Source: Chrysomallon squamiferum (lineage: Eukaryota; Mollusca; Gastropoda; Neomphalida; Peltospiridae). Taken from it: DNA of 64,000 nt. Below are positions 52,301-61,401 of this stretch, piece after piece. Made by a program: the position numbers and the translations under genes. Under the pieces are notes generated by a model that was not told the origin of the DNA, made no database searches, and worked only from the letters and a program-made list of their open reading frames with translations. The stretch covers positions 38,962,795 to 39,026,794 of the forward strand of contig CM022665.1 of the NCBI GenBank assembly GCA_012295275.1. Reading direction: 5' to 3'. Numbering within the stretch: position 1 is the first letter of the stretch; every line of letters starts with the position of its first letter.

Positions 52301-52399
52301 TCAAAACTATCTGTTTGATATTACCTTTTCCTCAACACTATGTACCACAATCGATGCATATTTGCGACTTAACCATCTGAAAAAGGCTGGAACACCCAT
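31645..52399 (-). CDS. Xrn2: Xrn2, nuclear 5'-3' exoribonuclease 2 (33 exons, complete)
   Basis: Nuclear XRN-family exoribonuclease (yeast Rat1 homologue). It digests 5'-monophosphate RNA, drives torpedo termination of RNA polymerase II and trims rRNA and snoRNA precursors. Coding exons, in order: 52325-52399, 50780-50908, 50283-50394, 49932-49993, 49646-49757, 49071-49233, 48727-48777, 48272-48289, 47960-48049, 47368-47417, 47087-47212, 46591-46670, 46097-46154, 45736-45793, 45321-45370, 45041-45088, 44613-44666, 43175-43371, 42479-42563, 41856-41906, 40650-40757, 40161-40250, 39763-39835, 39315-39398, 38832-38932, 38505-38584, 38159-38215, 37690-37758, 37196-37399, 36642-36730, 33063-33255, 32116-32308, 31645-31713. 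All introns are GT-AG and phases agree at every junction except exon 1/2, where one extra base appears. The product is about 1025 residues; human XRN2 is about 950, and the excess is mostly in the Gly-rich tail. The start gives the family-typical [14 protein letters not shown]; the end is GQWR then TAG. Introns average about 550 bp; the longest is intron 30 (3.4 kb). Identity is secure; exact splice ends are read by eye. Confidence 0.97.
32740..33070 (-). repeat. Degenerate minisatellite in Xrn2 intron 31 that includes the exon 31 donor
   Basis: On the minus strand the intron starts inside a run of about ten degenerate units of roughly 24-30 bp, of the form CACANNGGGGTRTGTATRAATATGT. The exon 31 donor (CACAGGG then GTGTGTAT) is the first unit. 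Many later units keep a GT after GGG. The other end of the intron, at the exon 32 acceptor, also has CACAGGGGT. Confidence 0.75.
33349..33540. repeat. (GT)n and a 36-base poly-A in Xrn2 intron 30
   Basis: GT run at 33349-33379 and an A run at about 33505-33540, both within 300 bp upstream of the exon 31 acceptor (minus strand). The poly-A reads as poly-T on the transcribed strand. Confidence 0.9.
34580..34990. promoter_or_regulatory. Candidate enhancer in Xrn2 intron 30
   Basis: A complex island of about 400 bp within the longest, otherwise AT-rich Xrn2 intron. It holds an octamer (ATTTGCAT, 34737-34744), two SOX-like CATTGT words (34761-34766, 34767-34772), an overlapping homeodomain TAATTG (34772-34777) and an NK2-type TCAAGTG (34794-34800), all within 65 bp. 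Octamer plus SOX plus homeodomain sites are common in deeply conserved developmental enhancers. This is motif reading only. Confidence 0.4.
36382..36650 (-). repeat. Degenerate tandem array in Xrn2 intron 30 that includes the exon 30 donor
   Basis: A word like gaactcaccttgat recurs on the plus strand at 36634 (the true donor), 36580, 36509 and 36436, at spacings of 54, 71 and 73 bp, with taattaat blocks between. On the minus strand these read CAAG|GTGAGT, CAAG|GTAATT, CAAA|GTGAGT and CAAGATGTGT, so two extra copies keep usable-looking donors. Using the nearest copy would meet a TGA within 12 codons. Confidence 0.6.
38159..47212 (-). CDS. Xrn2: Xrn2 exons 11-27: CR2 and central domains
   Basis: Exons 11-12 encode [13 protein letters not shown] and [19 protein letters not shown], whose Asp (about 345) belongs to conserved region 2. 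Exons 15-16 encode a run of Lys/Arg ([20 protein letters not shown], about residues 404-427) that could act in nuclear import or RNA binding. Exon 18 has a low-complexity linker ending in the acidic [13 protein letters not shown]. Exons 19-27 carry strongly conserved blocks: [31 protein letters not shown]-like, [31 protein letters not shown] and [11 protein letters not shown]. All fit the human protein in order. Confidence 0.93.
40820..41656. mobile_element. hAT-like non-autonomous element in Xrn2 intron 20
   Basis: The termini are a 14-bp perfect inverted repeat: CAGGGCTAAAAATT at 40820-40833 and its reverse complement at 41643-41656, with further subterminal similarity around GAATC..CTCTG. 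The 837-bp interior has no open frame, so any transposase would act in trans. CAGGG termini are typical of hAT elements. No 8-bp target duplication is evident, which suggests age or misassignment. Confidence 0.55.
45798..45888 (-). repeat. 45-bp tandem duplication at the exon 14 acceptor (Xrn2 intron 13)
   Basis: Two adjacent copies, starting at 45798 and 45843, share caggaaaaaaac, aatac, and then ggtttaaacatagataatta with few mismatches. On the minus strand each copy has a branch-point-like ACTAAT and a T-rich tract. Only the copy next to exon 14 has the AG used for splicing. Confidence 0.8.
47368..48049 (-). CDS. Xrn2: Xrn2 exons 9-10: CCHC zinc knuckle
   Basis: Exon 9 (47960-48049) ends in CDLCGQFG and exon 10 (47368-47417) begins HEMKDC. 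Together they give Cys-X2-Cys-X4-His-X4-Cys at about residues 264, 267, 272 and 277. This is the zinc knuckle that separates nuclear Xrn2/Rat1 proteins from cytoplasmic Xrn1. The intron falls in the Gly codon just before the His. The following GLPKEKCGE corresponds to the human GLPREKKGK segment. Confidence 0.92.
47960..52399 (-). CDS. Xrn2: Xrn2 exons 1-9: catalytic region CR1
   Basis: These exons encode about residues 1-271, the first conserved region that forms the metal-dependent nuclease site. Visible motifs are [10 protein letters not shown] (Asp about 54), YMAIDGV (Asp about 103) followed by [25 protein letters not shown] (Glu about 204 and 206) and GADADLIML (Asp about 234 and 236). 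These are the acidic metal ligands known in the XRN family, and all are intact. Exon 5 holds a less conserved Lys/Glu-rich linker before FDSNCITP. The numbering assumes that the extra base at the exon 1/2 junction is not translated. Confidence 0.95.
48272..48289 (-). CDS. Xrn2: Xrn2 exon 8, an 18-nt microexon with a catalytic Asp
   Basis: This exon has only 18 bases: two complete the Ala codon, then Asp-Leu-Ile-Met-Leu, then the first base of Gly. The acceptor is TTTTCCAG and the donor GTAAGT. Its Asp (about residue 236) is the second Asp of the GADADL motif; the first (about 234) ends exon 7 (48727-48777). It matches human Asp235, whose mutation is known to abolish XRN2 activity. Exon 8 is a multiple of three, so skipping it would keep the frame and delete the residue. 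Confidence 0.93.
50909..52324 (-). other. Xrn2 intron 1
   Basis: 1.4 kb, AT-rich. Next to exon 2 (50960-51035) are two or three degenerate copies of a gaaatatgtgtaatnnctgaac unit that carry TTTCAG-like acceptor words on the minus strand. No additional coding exon that would fix the exon 1/2 phase is evident. Confidence 0.5.
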
Positions 52400-52408
52400 T
52401 GTTAAAAC

Positions 52409-52459
52409 TCATACAGATTTTACGTGAACAAGTTCGAAGATTTTCAACATGGCCAGCAT
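52409..52459 (-). other. Possible upstream ORF (16 codons) in the Xrn2 leader
   Basis: An ATG at 52459-52457 opens a 16-codon frame (MLAMLKIFELVHVKSV) that stops with TGA at 52411-52409, nine bases before the Xrn2 ATG at 52399. If the transcript starts upstream of 52460, this uORF would be met first and could lower Xrn2 translation. Whether it lies in the mRNA is unknown. Confidence 0.4.
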
Positions 52460-52760
52460 GAGAACTGATATACCAGAAGCGCTTCACCCATTGGCCAGTT
52501 ATATTTAGTTAACCAATAGTCGCATGTTTCACAAAAACAGATGGCACGTCTTTCATGTCTAAAAAGTAGCATTTATAAATGGAAAACACGTTTTAATTAT
52601 TATTAGTATTTTATATCATTAATAATGACAGAGACCATTCATATGTATATAACTATAGTATAAGAAATCCAAAAAAGAAGGTCAACTATTTTACGAAAAA
52701 GATAAAGAGTATTCTTTAAATCGATATTCACTGGTCGGAAAATTGAATGGAATTAAATTT

Positions 52761-52766
52761 ATGTAA
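52761..52766 (+). other. Start-stop element upstream of the HEAT-gene ATG
   Basis: ATGTAA, a start codon followed directly by a stop, lies 17 bases before the main ATG at 52784. Minimal start-stop uORFs can stall ribosomes, but a chance ATGTAA is common in DNA this AT-rich. Confidence 0.25.
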
Positions 52767-52783
52767 ACAAATAACTAATCAAA

Positions 52784-55700
52784 ATGTCTGCGCCCATGTT
52801 GTCTCAACTTTGTAGCGCTGTAAAACTTGAGCGTGACAAAGGTCTTCAGGAACTTGAAAAGTATCTTGACTGCGAAAATTCTGACAACATTTCAGATTTT
52901 TTAAAAGAACTGCTAGTGTTGTTATCGGATGATAACGCTTCGTGGGAAATCAAACATGGGTCATTGATGGCTGCCAAAGCTATATTCGAACACAAAACAT
53001 TCAAGTCATCAGAAAATATAAGAACATTTGCAGAAACATTGAAAGAGAAAGCATTGCATCTGCTTAATGATCCGGAGTACAGAGTTAGATCTACAGCAGG
53101 TATACTAATAATAATGCTCCTTACAGTTGCCCTGATTAGCACGTTAATTTTTATTTTTGTATTTGTTTTGAGTCAGACAGTTCAAGATAATTTGATAAGC
53201 CGGCGTCATAAAGACATTTAAATATATTTTAAAAAAAGAAGAAGATGTGTCTGTTAAATGTATTGTATTGTTAAACTTTGCAGGGGAGGTGATGGGTGCA
53301 CTCTGCAAAATCCTTGGCTCAAAGGTGTACAGTGAATCAAAGACAGAAATCCTGGAAGGAATTCGTTCAAATCTTGAAAGACAACCTGGGCACGAAGAAG
53401 CTGAAAAGTTACTGGAAAAATTGTGTGCTGAGTCACCTGTAGCAGGAGAAAAACTGGCTCGAGTAAGTACTGTACAAAATTCATGTGATGCTTTGTACTG
53501 AAAAAATTATTTCAAATGAAGACTCTAACACAGGATCTATTGCTTTCATAAAATATTTTATCAAAGTCTGTGGTGTAATCTTGATCCATTTAATACTAGT
53601 TTACTTAAGCTCTAATCAATTTTAGTTCAACAAGTTCAAAAAAAAAAAGCATTATTAGCATAGTTGCAGCAATATTTATGTCGTTTTCAAAAGTGTTGAA
53701 TAAATGTGTAGTACTATGCGTATATAATTTATAAATATTGTTTATTTGTTTTCAGAGAAGCAGTATTGATGCTACTCAAATATTTCATGACACAGCAGGT
53801 TGGAAATCACTGGAAACATGGATGAAGTCAGTGTTCATTTTTTTATTAAACAATTAGAATTGTATTGAAATGGAAGATTTCAGTGCTGTATATAAAACTG
53901 AAAGAAAACAATAATTAAAGAAGCTATTTATAAATAATATCAATAACAACATTTTCATAGTCTACTTAATATTTTAATATTTGGTTATTACCAAGATGTA
54001 CTAAAATATTTTTTTTTTTTTTTTATTTTTTTTATAATGATTTAATTCATTTTTATTTTTATTTTAAAATTAAAAATAAAAAAACCTTTTATTTTTATTC
54101 TTATTAATATGTTGTTCCGTTTCATCCACACATACATACATACATATATATAATTTTTTACCTTCATGTAGATGTCTTCAGAACATGATTGAAGGGTGCA
54201 GCTACAGTTTTAATGAATTTGTTGATCAGGAATTATTAAATCTGATCTTCTCTGCACTTGACCACACCAATCGTTTTGTTAGAGAAACTGGGTATTATGT
54301 GTGTTCCTCACTGGTGGGATGTGGACTCAAAGAAACAAGTATATTGTTTTCTTTACCTTTTCATACCGATTTTTCATTCACCACCATAAATATACAATAA
54401 AATTTTATTTAAAATATTTGATAATGTTTCACCATTAAAAAAAATTTGTTTTAATATCTGAAACCAGAATATGATGTTATTTACATTTGTTCCAATTTAA
54501 AATTGTTCTGGTTTATTATTACAGTTTCAATAGGTGTGCATTAAATATTTTTTAACCTCTACTAATTTATTTTGTCAGGGTGCTATTTTCTTGTTTAGTT
54601 AAATATCTGGTGGTTTAAGTATATGTTTTTTTTTCATGTTCACTTTTTAAGAATTATTCAAGATACTATTTTCTTGTATACTGAAATATCTGGTGGTTTA
54701 AGTATATATTTTTTTTCATATTCACTTTTTAAGAATTATTATTATTTTTCTATTTAAAGCTGGTCCTTCAGAAGGAGCAGCACTGGCAGAAGAAAATGCA
54801 ATTTATCGCCATGGTGATCAGTTTGCAAAGTACCTTGGAAAAGGTGTGTCAGACAATTGGAGTCAGGTGAATACTTCTTCCATAATGGTATAAAATGTAT
54901 GTTGTTAATACACAGTCTTTAATTACAATTTGTAATTTTTGAGAGGTTTATTTAATAATGGTTTATTTTTTTTATTTTTTTTATTTATACATACAGTAAT
55001 TTAATATTTGGGTAGATTATTTAAATTTTACTTTAGGTTTAATCATAAGAATATTTAAGGTGTTTTTTAATTCTTTTTTAACTAGAATTAAAAATGTTTA
55101 ATAAAAAAATCTGCTTTCAGTTGATTTATTCTTCATAGGGGTTATAAAATTATACCTTTATATTTTCTAATTATTATCTATTTCTGTCTAAGGATCAAAA
55201 TTAACAAAATAAAAATTTCTTGTCTTTAAATATGTCAGTGTGTGTAAGAATATAATTTTTCTTTATTCATTTTTTAAGGTTCGTTTAGCAGCTTCTGTTG
55301 CAGCACGTCGATTTTTGATGAGTCTACCTTCAGAGACAGCAAGGGAAAAATTTTACCCTGTACTTTTACCAAGACTGTGTCTCAACAGGTATCTGCAGTG
55401 TAACAAAATCATTAATAAATTTTCAGTCAGAAAGTAATATATAAATGGATAGTTAAGTGCTTAAGGTAGTTCAACTGAATTTGATTGCAAAATAAACTTT
55501 TTAACATCTGAATTAATTGGTGGATAAATTCTTAACCATCACAAGAGTTAATATAATCTTTGATTAGGAGATGATAAAAAATTATGATAATAATCAAATA
55601 TATATTTTTTTTGTTAATTTAGGTCCACTTGTAACATGCCCTTTTTATGACATTCACAGTAACTTGAACATTTATGATTTTATTTATCCATTTTAATTTT

Positions 55701-58700
55701 TGGATATAGTGGTGGTGGTGTTTTTTTGCCTCAGAATATTCAATAGGAATATGTGTACTGACACAAGTTTGATGATGCTTGCTTATTGGCATTTGGTTTA
55801 ACAGCTGATGCCATAAATATTGCTGTAGGATTTAAATACTGAGTTAAAAACATTACTCATTTATTTTTCTATTTTATTTTATTTTTTGCCAGAATATGTT
55901 TATTCTTTATTTTATTTTATTTTATTTTTAATTTATTTATTATTTATTTTTTATTTTTTATTTTATTTGTTGTTACAAGTTATGTTGTGTTAAGTTCATT
56001 TTTAATATTTATTCAGGTATTATGTAGCAGAAGGTGTGAGAATTTTCTCCCAGGAGACCTGGAGGCTATTAACTCAAGGATCTGGTAAACAGCTGGTTGA
56101 GAAATACATGCCATATGTGGTATGTTTGTAGTTTAATATGGCTGAAATGATCAATAAATTATCTCAGCATCTATCCAAAATATGTACATGAATTTAATAA
56201 ATGAATTATTTTGTGGCTTTTTATTTTTGTTATTTTTTATTTATTTTTTTTAGTTTTGACTAGTTTCTGCTAATATGAAATCTTGATTAATTATAATAAA
56301 TGTAAAATTTTAAAAAGTAAAATCAGATATCATTTACATTATTGTCATTTTATTACCAGTAATCAGAACTTGTGTTAGTTACATAAAAGCAAACAAATAG
56401 TTACCCTTTCTGGCTAAAACATAAACAAAAAATTTCAGGTGAATTTAATCATGGCCCAAATAAATTTTTCTTGTTTTCCAATCAGTTATTGAGTCATTGT
56501 TTATTTATTGTTTTTGTTCTTGGTGTTGTTTTTAATGTTACTGGTATTATTGTAGTAGCAGTAGGACCTGTTTTATCATTATTATTATTATTATTATTTA
56601 TCAGGTTGATCATTACATAGAGCAAACAGAGGCTGATAATCATGCAGTCAGAGAGGCTGCCTGTGCTTGTATTGCAGAACTTGGTTCCAAGGTTAGTTGA
56701 GAATTATCATTAAAAATCAACAAGTGTAGTTCACTTGGGGACCAGTTCCATTTTAGACTGTGCCTGATACCTTTTTTTTTTTAATCAAAAGCTAGGTGCT
56801 TTCATGTCCATCCAGAATTGTGTTATAAAATCCTTTGTTTCTAATCAGTAACAATAGCTGTGAAGAAATTAAAGTTTAATGACAGACCAACACAAATAAA
56901 ATATCAGTTTTTTAGTGGTCAAAGAATGATAAATAATCCCCACAAAAAAAATCCAGAATGTATTTTTTTTTACTAGATTTATACTAAAAGAATATGTTCT
57001 GGATTTTTTTTATTATTATCTTCTAACCTCTTATTACTGGTTTATTTTTATAGGTTAACAAAGATTCAGTTTCCCCATTTATTACAAGACTTTTGGATGC
57101 TCTACTGGTTTGTTTTAATGATGATAGCTGGCCAGTTAGAGATGGTGAGCAAGATTTTTAAACATATATATATATATATATATATATAATTGTTGTAGCA
57201 TAGAGAAAAATAACTGTCAAACAAACATCTATTTATGGATTTTGTTTTTGGTGTCTTGTTGCATTACTTATCTTGTAAGTGAAAAAGCATTTTTAAAACA
57301 AAAAATTAATTTGGTATTATTTTAGTACTAATTGGTATGACTCCATCTCTGTTTTTTGTTGTTTTTCAGCTGCTTGTGTTGCTTGTGGAAACTTTATTCA
57401 GTGTTTTCCCGAAGAATCTAGGTTAGTAATTTTTTAATTATAATTATTTATTTTATTTTTATTTATTAAATGTTATGCATTTCTGTTCCATTAATATTAC
57501 CTTAATATTTCCTGAAGAATCTAGGTTAGTAATTTTTAAATTATAATTATTTATTTTATTTTTATTTATTTATTATTTTTAAATATTAAATGTTATGTAT
57601 TTCTGTTTCATTAATACTGCCTTAATATTTACATAAATATTTTGCTTATTTTCACCTTGCATTAATCCTTACTGAATTAAAATGACAGCATGGTTTCTGT
57701 TTTTTTTTTTTTTTTTTTTTTCAAATCAAATAAAATAAAAAATGTAATGTTCTAAATTAGACATTTGAAAACAGGTAAATGGATATGAACAAAATGTGTG
57801 AATGAGGTCTGAAGTGAACTGACTGTTTTATTTTATTTTTGTTCAGGAGTTCGATGCCTTCTCTGTACCCTCTCTTCTACAGTAACCTGCAGGATAACAT
57901 TCCTTCAGTGAGACAGGGAGCAGCACTTGCACTTTCTCGAGTGGTCACAGCATATGGTAAAAAATTAATTAGTTTTCCTTTAGATTATGAATAATACTTG
58001 TTAAATTGTGCACTGACAACAGTGTGAAAACATGAACAAATACTAGTAATAAATCATTAGGAAATGAAATTTTTCTGTGTATCTTTTCTATTATTATTTT
58101 TTATAATTTATATTATGACATTACTAATATATAGCAAAGAAAGAAAAATGTCTTCATGAATTACCAGTCATTTATTAGATTAAGTTACTTTATTTTCTTT
58201 TTAATTTTTTAATGTTATTTTTTATTATTTTTTTATTTTTTTTTTTTTGAAGAAAGAAAAATGGCCCTCCTCATGAATGAACAATGATTTATTATATTAC
58301 TTAGCAATGTTATTATTTTTATTTTTGAAATTTAATTTTTAATTTCTTAATTTTTTTTTTTGAAATTTTAAAATATTTTTTTTAATTTTTTAATTTAATT
58401 TAATTTAATTTTTTTTTTTAAAGGAGAAGAAAGCCATGAGCATATTTTCCCCAAGCTGCTGGAAGGGTTTGCTGGAGTAGAGAATCAGTCAGCAAGCAGT
58501 GAGAAGTACTCCAACCTGGAAAAAGGACCAGCAACATACGGAGTTGTTAAACGACTCAGAGATAATGACATGGAACTCCATACAAATCAAACAGTAAATA
58601 TCATCATTTATTTTTATTTTTTATTATATATACTTCATTAATGCACCTGCAAAAGGGCAGAATGAATTACTTATGATATATAGGTATGTAAATAGGTCCA

Positions 58701-61150
58701 ATATTTTGAGAGATAGGTTTTTAAGCAGGTGTAAAATTGAATACATCATTATAGAAGATAAATTAATGTTAATATTTAATTTTGTATCCGTATTAAGTAA
58801 TTTTTGAAAAAATTATAAATATTTTTACAAATGACATTTTCATAAAATCAGAAATAAAAAAAATTGTACAAAAACTGAAAAAGTGGAAAACAATGAACTG
58901 AAAATAAAAAATATTTTACTTTATTTCCCTGAAACAGAACATTTTCTTTAAAATTAGTTGAAGTTTGAATAAACAAAATAAAATTTAACAAAGACAGGAT
59001 ATTTAAATGGTGAAGGGAGATATTTTCAGTATGCACACTATTTTCAGATGTACTCTTGTGGCTCACTGGCTCCAAAAATGAGTCGAGGGTGCAGAGGTGG
59101 GGGATGTATGGATCACAAATTTCGCAAGCCACCTGAACCATGGGAATTAGCTGACGGGTAAGATTTTTGTTGTAAGATGTCTGTCATGTGCTTTCATTTA
59201 TAAATTTATGGAAAATTTAAAAATAGTTTTAAATGTAGTTTAGAATGAAGCTGCTGAATGTACCAGTAAAATGTATTGATTAAGAATTGGAAAGTAATAT
59301 TTTTAAATTTATTTATAAATAGATCTAATGGGAGTGGTAACAGTATTATCAGTGGTAAACAATAGTATTAGCAGTAGCAGTAGTAGTACTAGTACCAGTA
59401 GCAAAAGTTGTAGTAGTAGTAGAAATGGAAATAGTAGACACAGAAGCTGTAGCAGTTTTTCATCATTTATGCAGTGTATTAAATTTTACATTTCTATTCC
59501 ATTGTAATCTATCCTAATCTATCAAAGATAATTATATCTTTTATTTTCAGATGTATTCACTTGACTGCTGAACTATCACACAATAAGACACTGACTACCA
59601 AAATAAGTCAGATTCTGCCACAGATGGCCAGGGCTTGCACCTACAAACATTACACACAACACATCTATCTTCTTGAATCAATGTGTAAACAGGTAACAGT
59701 ATTAGCATGTGGTTTTATACAGTTATTTCACAGTCAAACACTTTTTTAATTATCCTTTCAGTTACAAATCTCTTTAGGTATTTGATTATTTCTTCTTCTT
59801 TTTTTTAAACCTGTTTTTGTTAAGACTTAAAATCTGTGAGTTACAATCATGCATCACTGGAGTTCTTTAAAAAAGGTTTTCAAAATTCATACTGATTTTT
59901 AAAAAAAAAAAAAAATAATGTATGTATGTAATTGTAATAAGTAAAGTAGTATATTTGGCATTTGTTTATTTTGGCCAAACAGACACATACTTTAAATTTC
60001 GTTCAAAATGTTTATATAACTGATACAATTTAAGAACAAACCCAATATTCTAAAAAAAATAATATATATAGGACACAGTTTATAAAGTTATGAGAGTCTA
60101 AAAATCTCTATAAATACAGACTCAAGTTTCTGAATTAAGTGTATTTTGTATTTCTGTGTTTTTCAGCTGGTGAATATTGCTAAGGGTTTGGGAAAACGGC
60201 CATTTAAAACACACTTGGAGCTCTTCCTGGATCCTCTGTTTTATAGCCAGGTATTACTGTTATTGTAGTAGGAAAATTTTAAATAATGTTTTAAAGAACT
60301 TAAAGAACTGTCCTGTGAAAACGATTGTAATGTTTAATTTTGATTCATTTACTTTTTATTTTTATTTTAAATTACTAGATTGTTTGTTTTGTTTTAAAAA
60401 AAAAAAATGTTTTGTGTAAATTAAAGATAAGGATATTTATATATTATAGTCTTTTAGTCGTTTTTTATTAATTATTATTTTTCATAATTTTTCTTCTTTT
60501 TTTAATTTTTTTTTAATTATTATTATTATTATTGCTTTTTTCTTTTTTTTTTTTTTAATTTTTCAGTTTGAATCTGCCCAAATAATAGATTTAATTATTT
60601 ATCTAAGTGTATAATTGGTTAATTAAATGATTTTATTTCCAGTCATGCGACAATGTGCTGACATCAACTGCAGCTACAAACTGCATTATTGAGCTCAGTA
60701 GTTTTCTTGGACCAGGAATTTTCCGTGGTCGAGTTGAACAGTTTAATCCCAAGTAAGCATTTTTTCAAACTTTTATTGCCTGAGAGATGCAAAAATATTT
60801 TTGTCATTATTTCACAGCTCTGTAAGCTTGTATATAAATTAAAGTATGTGAATGGGTATATTTGCTTCATTAGTATAAAAGTCTTCCATTTTCTTTTCTT
60901 TTTTAATGTATTGATATTTTATTTATTTTTTCATTGTTGTTGATTAGGTGATTTTTTTTAATTTTAAATTAATTTAAATGTCATGTATGTAGATAAGACA
61001 ACCAGAATGATTTATTAATCTGTTTTAATATCTATGTAGATTGATTTTTTTTAACATCTTAATTATAACGTATAACAATTTGTTAATTTATTTATTTATT
61101 TCAGATATCTAACCCAGCTGGACAGCTTGCCACTACCCCCACCTATGTAA
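52784..61150 (+). CDS. HEAT-repeat protein of unknown function (17 exons, complete)
   Basis: Coding exons: 52784-53099, 53284-53462, 53756-53826, 54172-54338, 54760-54866, 55279-55388, 56017-56119, 56605-56691, 57054-57144, 57370-57421, 57847-57956, 58424-58593, 59048-59157, 59551-59692, 60167-60250, 60643-60752, 61105-61150. Phases agree at every junction, giving 684 residues from MSAPMLSQLCSAV to PLPPPM and TAA. The helical pairs carry the HEAT signature Asp-x-x-x-x-Val-Arg-x-x-Ala, as in NDPEYRVRSTAGEV, DHTNRFVRETG, NWSQVRLAASVAARRF, NHAVREAACACIAEL, DDSWPVRDAACVACGNF and NIPSVRQGAALALSR. No signal peptide or membrane segment is seen. HEAT proteins are usually scaffolds or adaptors, so a protein-binding role is likely but the partner is unknown. 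I do not recognise an orthologue name. The ATG is the first in a good context (aaaATGt) and starts the conserved-looking frame. Confidence 0.92.
54582..54740 (+). repeat. 83-bp tandem duplication before the exon 5 acceptor (HEAT-gene intron 4)
   Basis: Two copies offset by 83 bp share ctattttcttgt, aaatatctggtggtttaagt and ttcactttttaagaattatt. The second copy ends about 20 bp before the exon 5 acceptor (exon starts 54760), so the duplication covers the likely branch-point and pyrimidine-tract region. Confidence 0.85.
55279..57956 (+). CDS. Exons 6-11 of the HEAT-repeat gene: core repeat block
   Basis: Residues about 281-464 form four or five successive HEAT pairs, nearly one per one or two exons, with the Val-Arg motif close to the exon starts (VRLAAS, AVREAA, PVRDAA, SVRQGA). 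The regular exon-repeat relation suggests growth by internal duplication. Exon 10 (57370-57421, 52 nt) is the shortest except for the terminal coding exon 17. Its 3' end, with the donor, is duplicated in the following intron. Confidence 0.85.
57405..57636 (+). repeat. 103-bp tandem duplication spanning the exon 10 donor (HEAT-gene intron 10)
   Basis: The last coding bases of exon 10 and its donor (gaagaatctaggttagtaa, from 57411) recur at 57514 with the following about 100 bp; the second copy has a short AT-rich insertion. This places a second, apparently intact donor 103 bp into the intron. Using it would shift the frame and meet a TAA a few codons after the original junction. Confidence 0.9.
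58132..58315 (+). repeat. Diverged tandem duplication in HEAT-gene intron 11
   Basis: The segment aaagaaagaaaaatg..tcatgaatt..atttatta at about 58137 recurs diverged at about 58250, an offset near 113 bp. The start of exon 12 (gagaagaaagccatgag, 58424) faintly resembles the same unit. The similarity is weaker than in introns 4 and 10. Confidence 0.4.
58424..59692 (+). CDS. Exons 12-14 of the HEAT-repeat gene: Cys/Gly-rich loop between repeats
   Basis: After a charged linker (ENQSASSEKYSNLEKG) exon 13 encodes a non-helical stretch with SCGSLAPKMSRGCRGGGCMDH, about residues 524-544. Cys 525, 536, 541 and His 544 are spaced C-X10-C-X4-C-X2-H and might bind a metal; this is only a suggestion. 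KPPEPWELADGCIHLTAELS then returns to helical sequence. The loop interrupts the solenoid and is probably the feature most diagnostic of the family. Confidence 0.8.
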
Positions 61151-61401
61151 CACAACTGGCAAAGATTATTTAATTTGACCTGTTACTGATGAAAGCTCAA
61201 CCCACCTGAACTCATAAAAATTTACCTGAACTAGTGCAAATAAATAGTTGAATATTTTGTTATTATTGTTATATTACTTAACAGTCACCAGCAGTTGCTT
61301 GTAATTTGATTCTAAAAGCCAACATGTTCTGATGATAATATATGATTTTAGAAATGTAATAATCTCCACTGAAAACCATTTTATACTGCCATATGTCTTG
61401 T

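Larger units (their letters stand above)
52400..52783. promoter_or_regulatory. Divergent promoter shared by Xrn2 and the HEAT-repeat gene
   Basis: The start codons are 384 bp apart and point outward, so both promoters and 5' UTRs must fit here unless non-coding first exons exist. A CCAAT box on the minus strand (attgg, 52490-52494) and one on the plus strand (ccaat, 52513-52517) stand in opposite orientation. Paired CCAAT boxes are typical of NF-Y-bound bidirectional housekeeping promoters. No clear TATA box is placed for either gene. Start sites are not visible from sequence. Confidence 0.7.
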
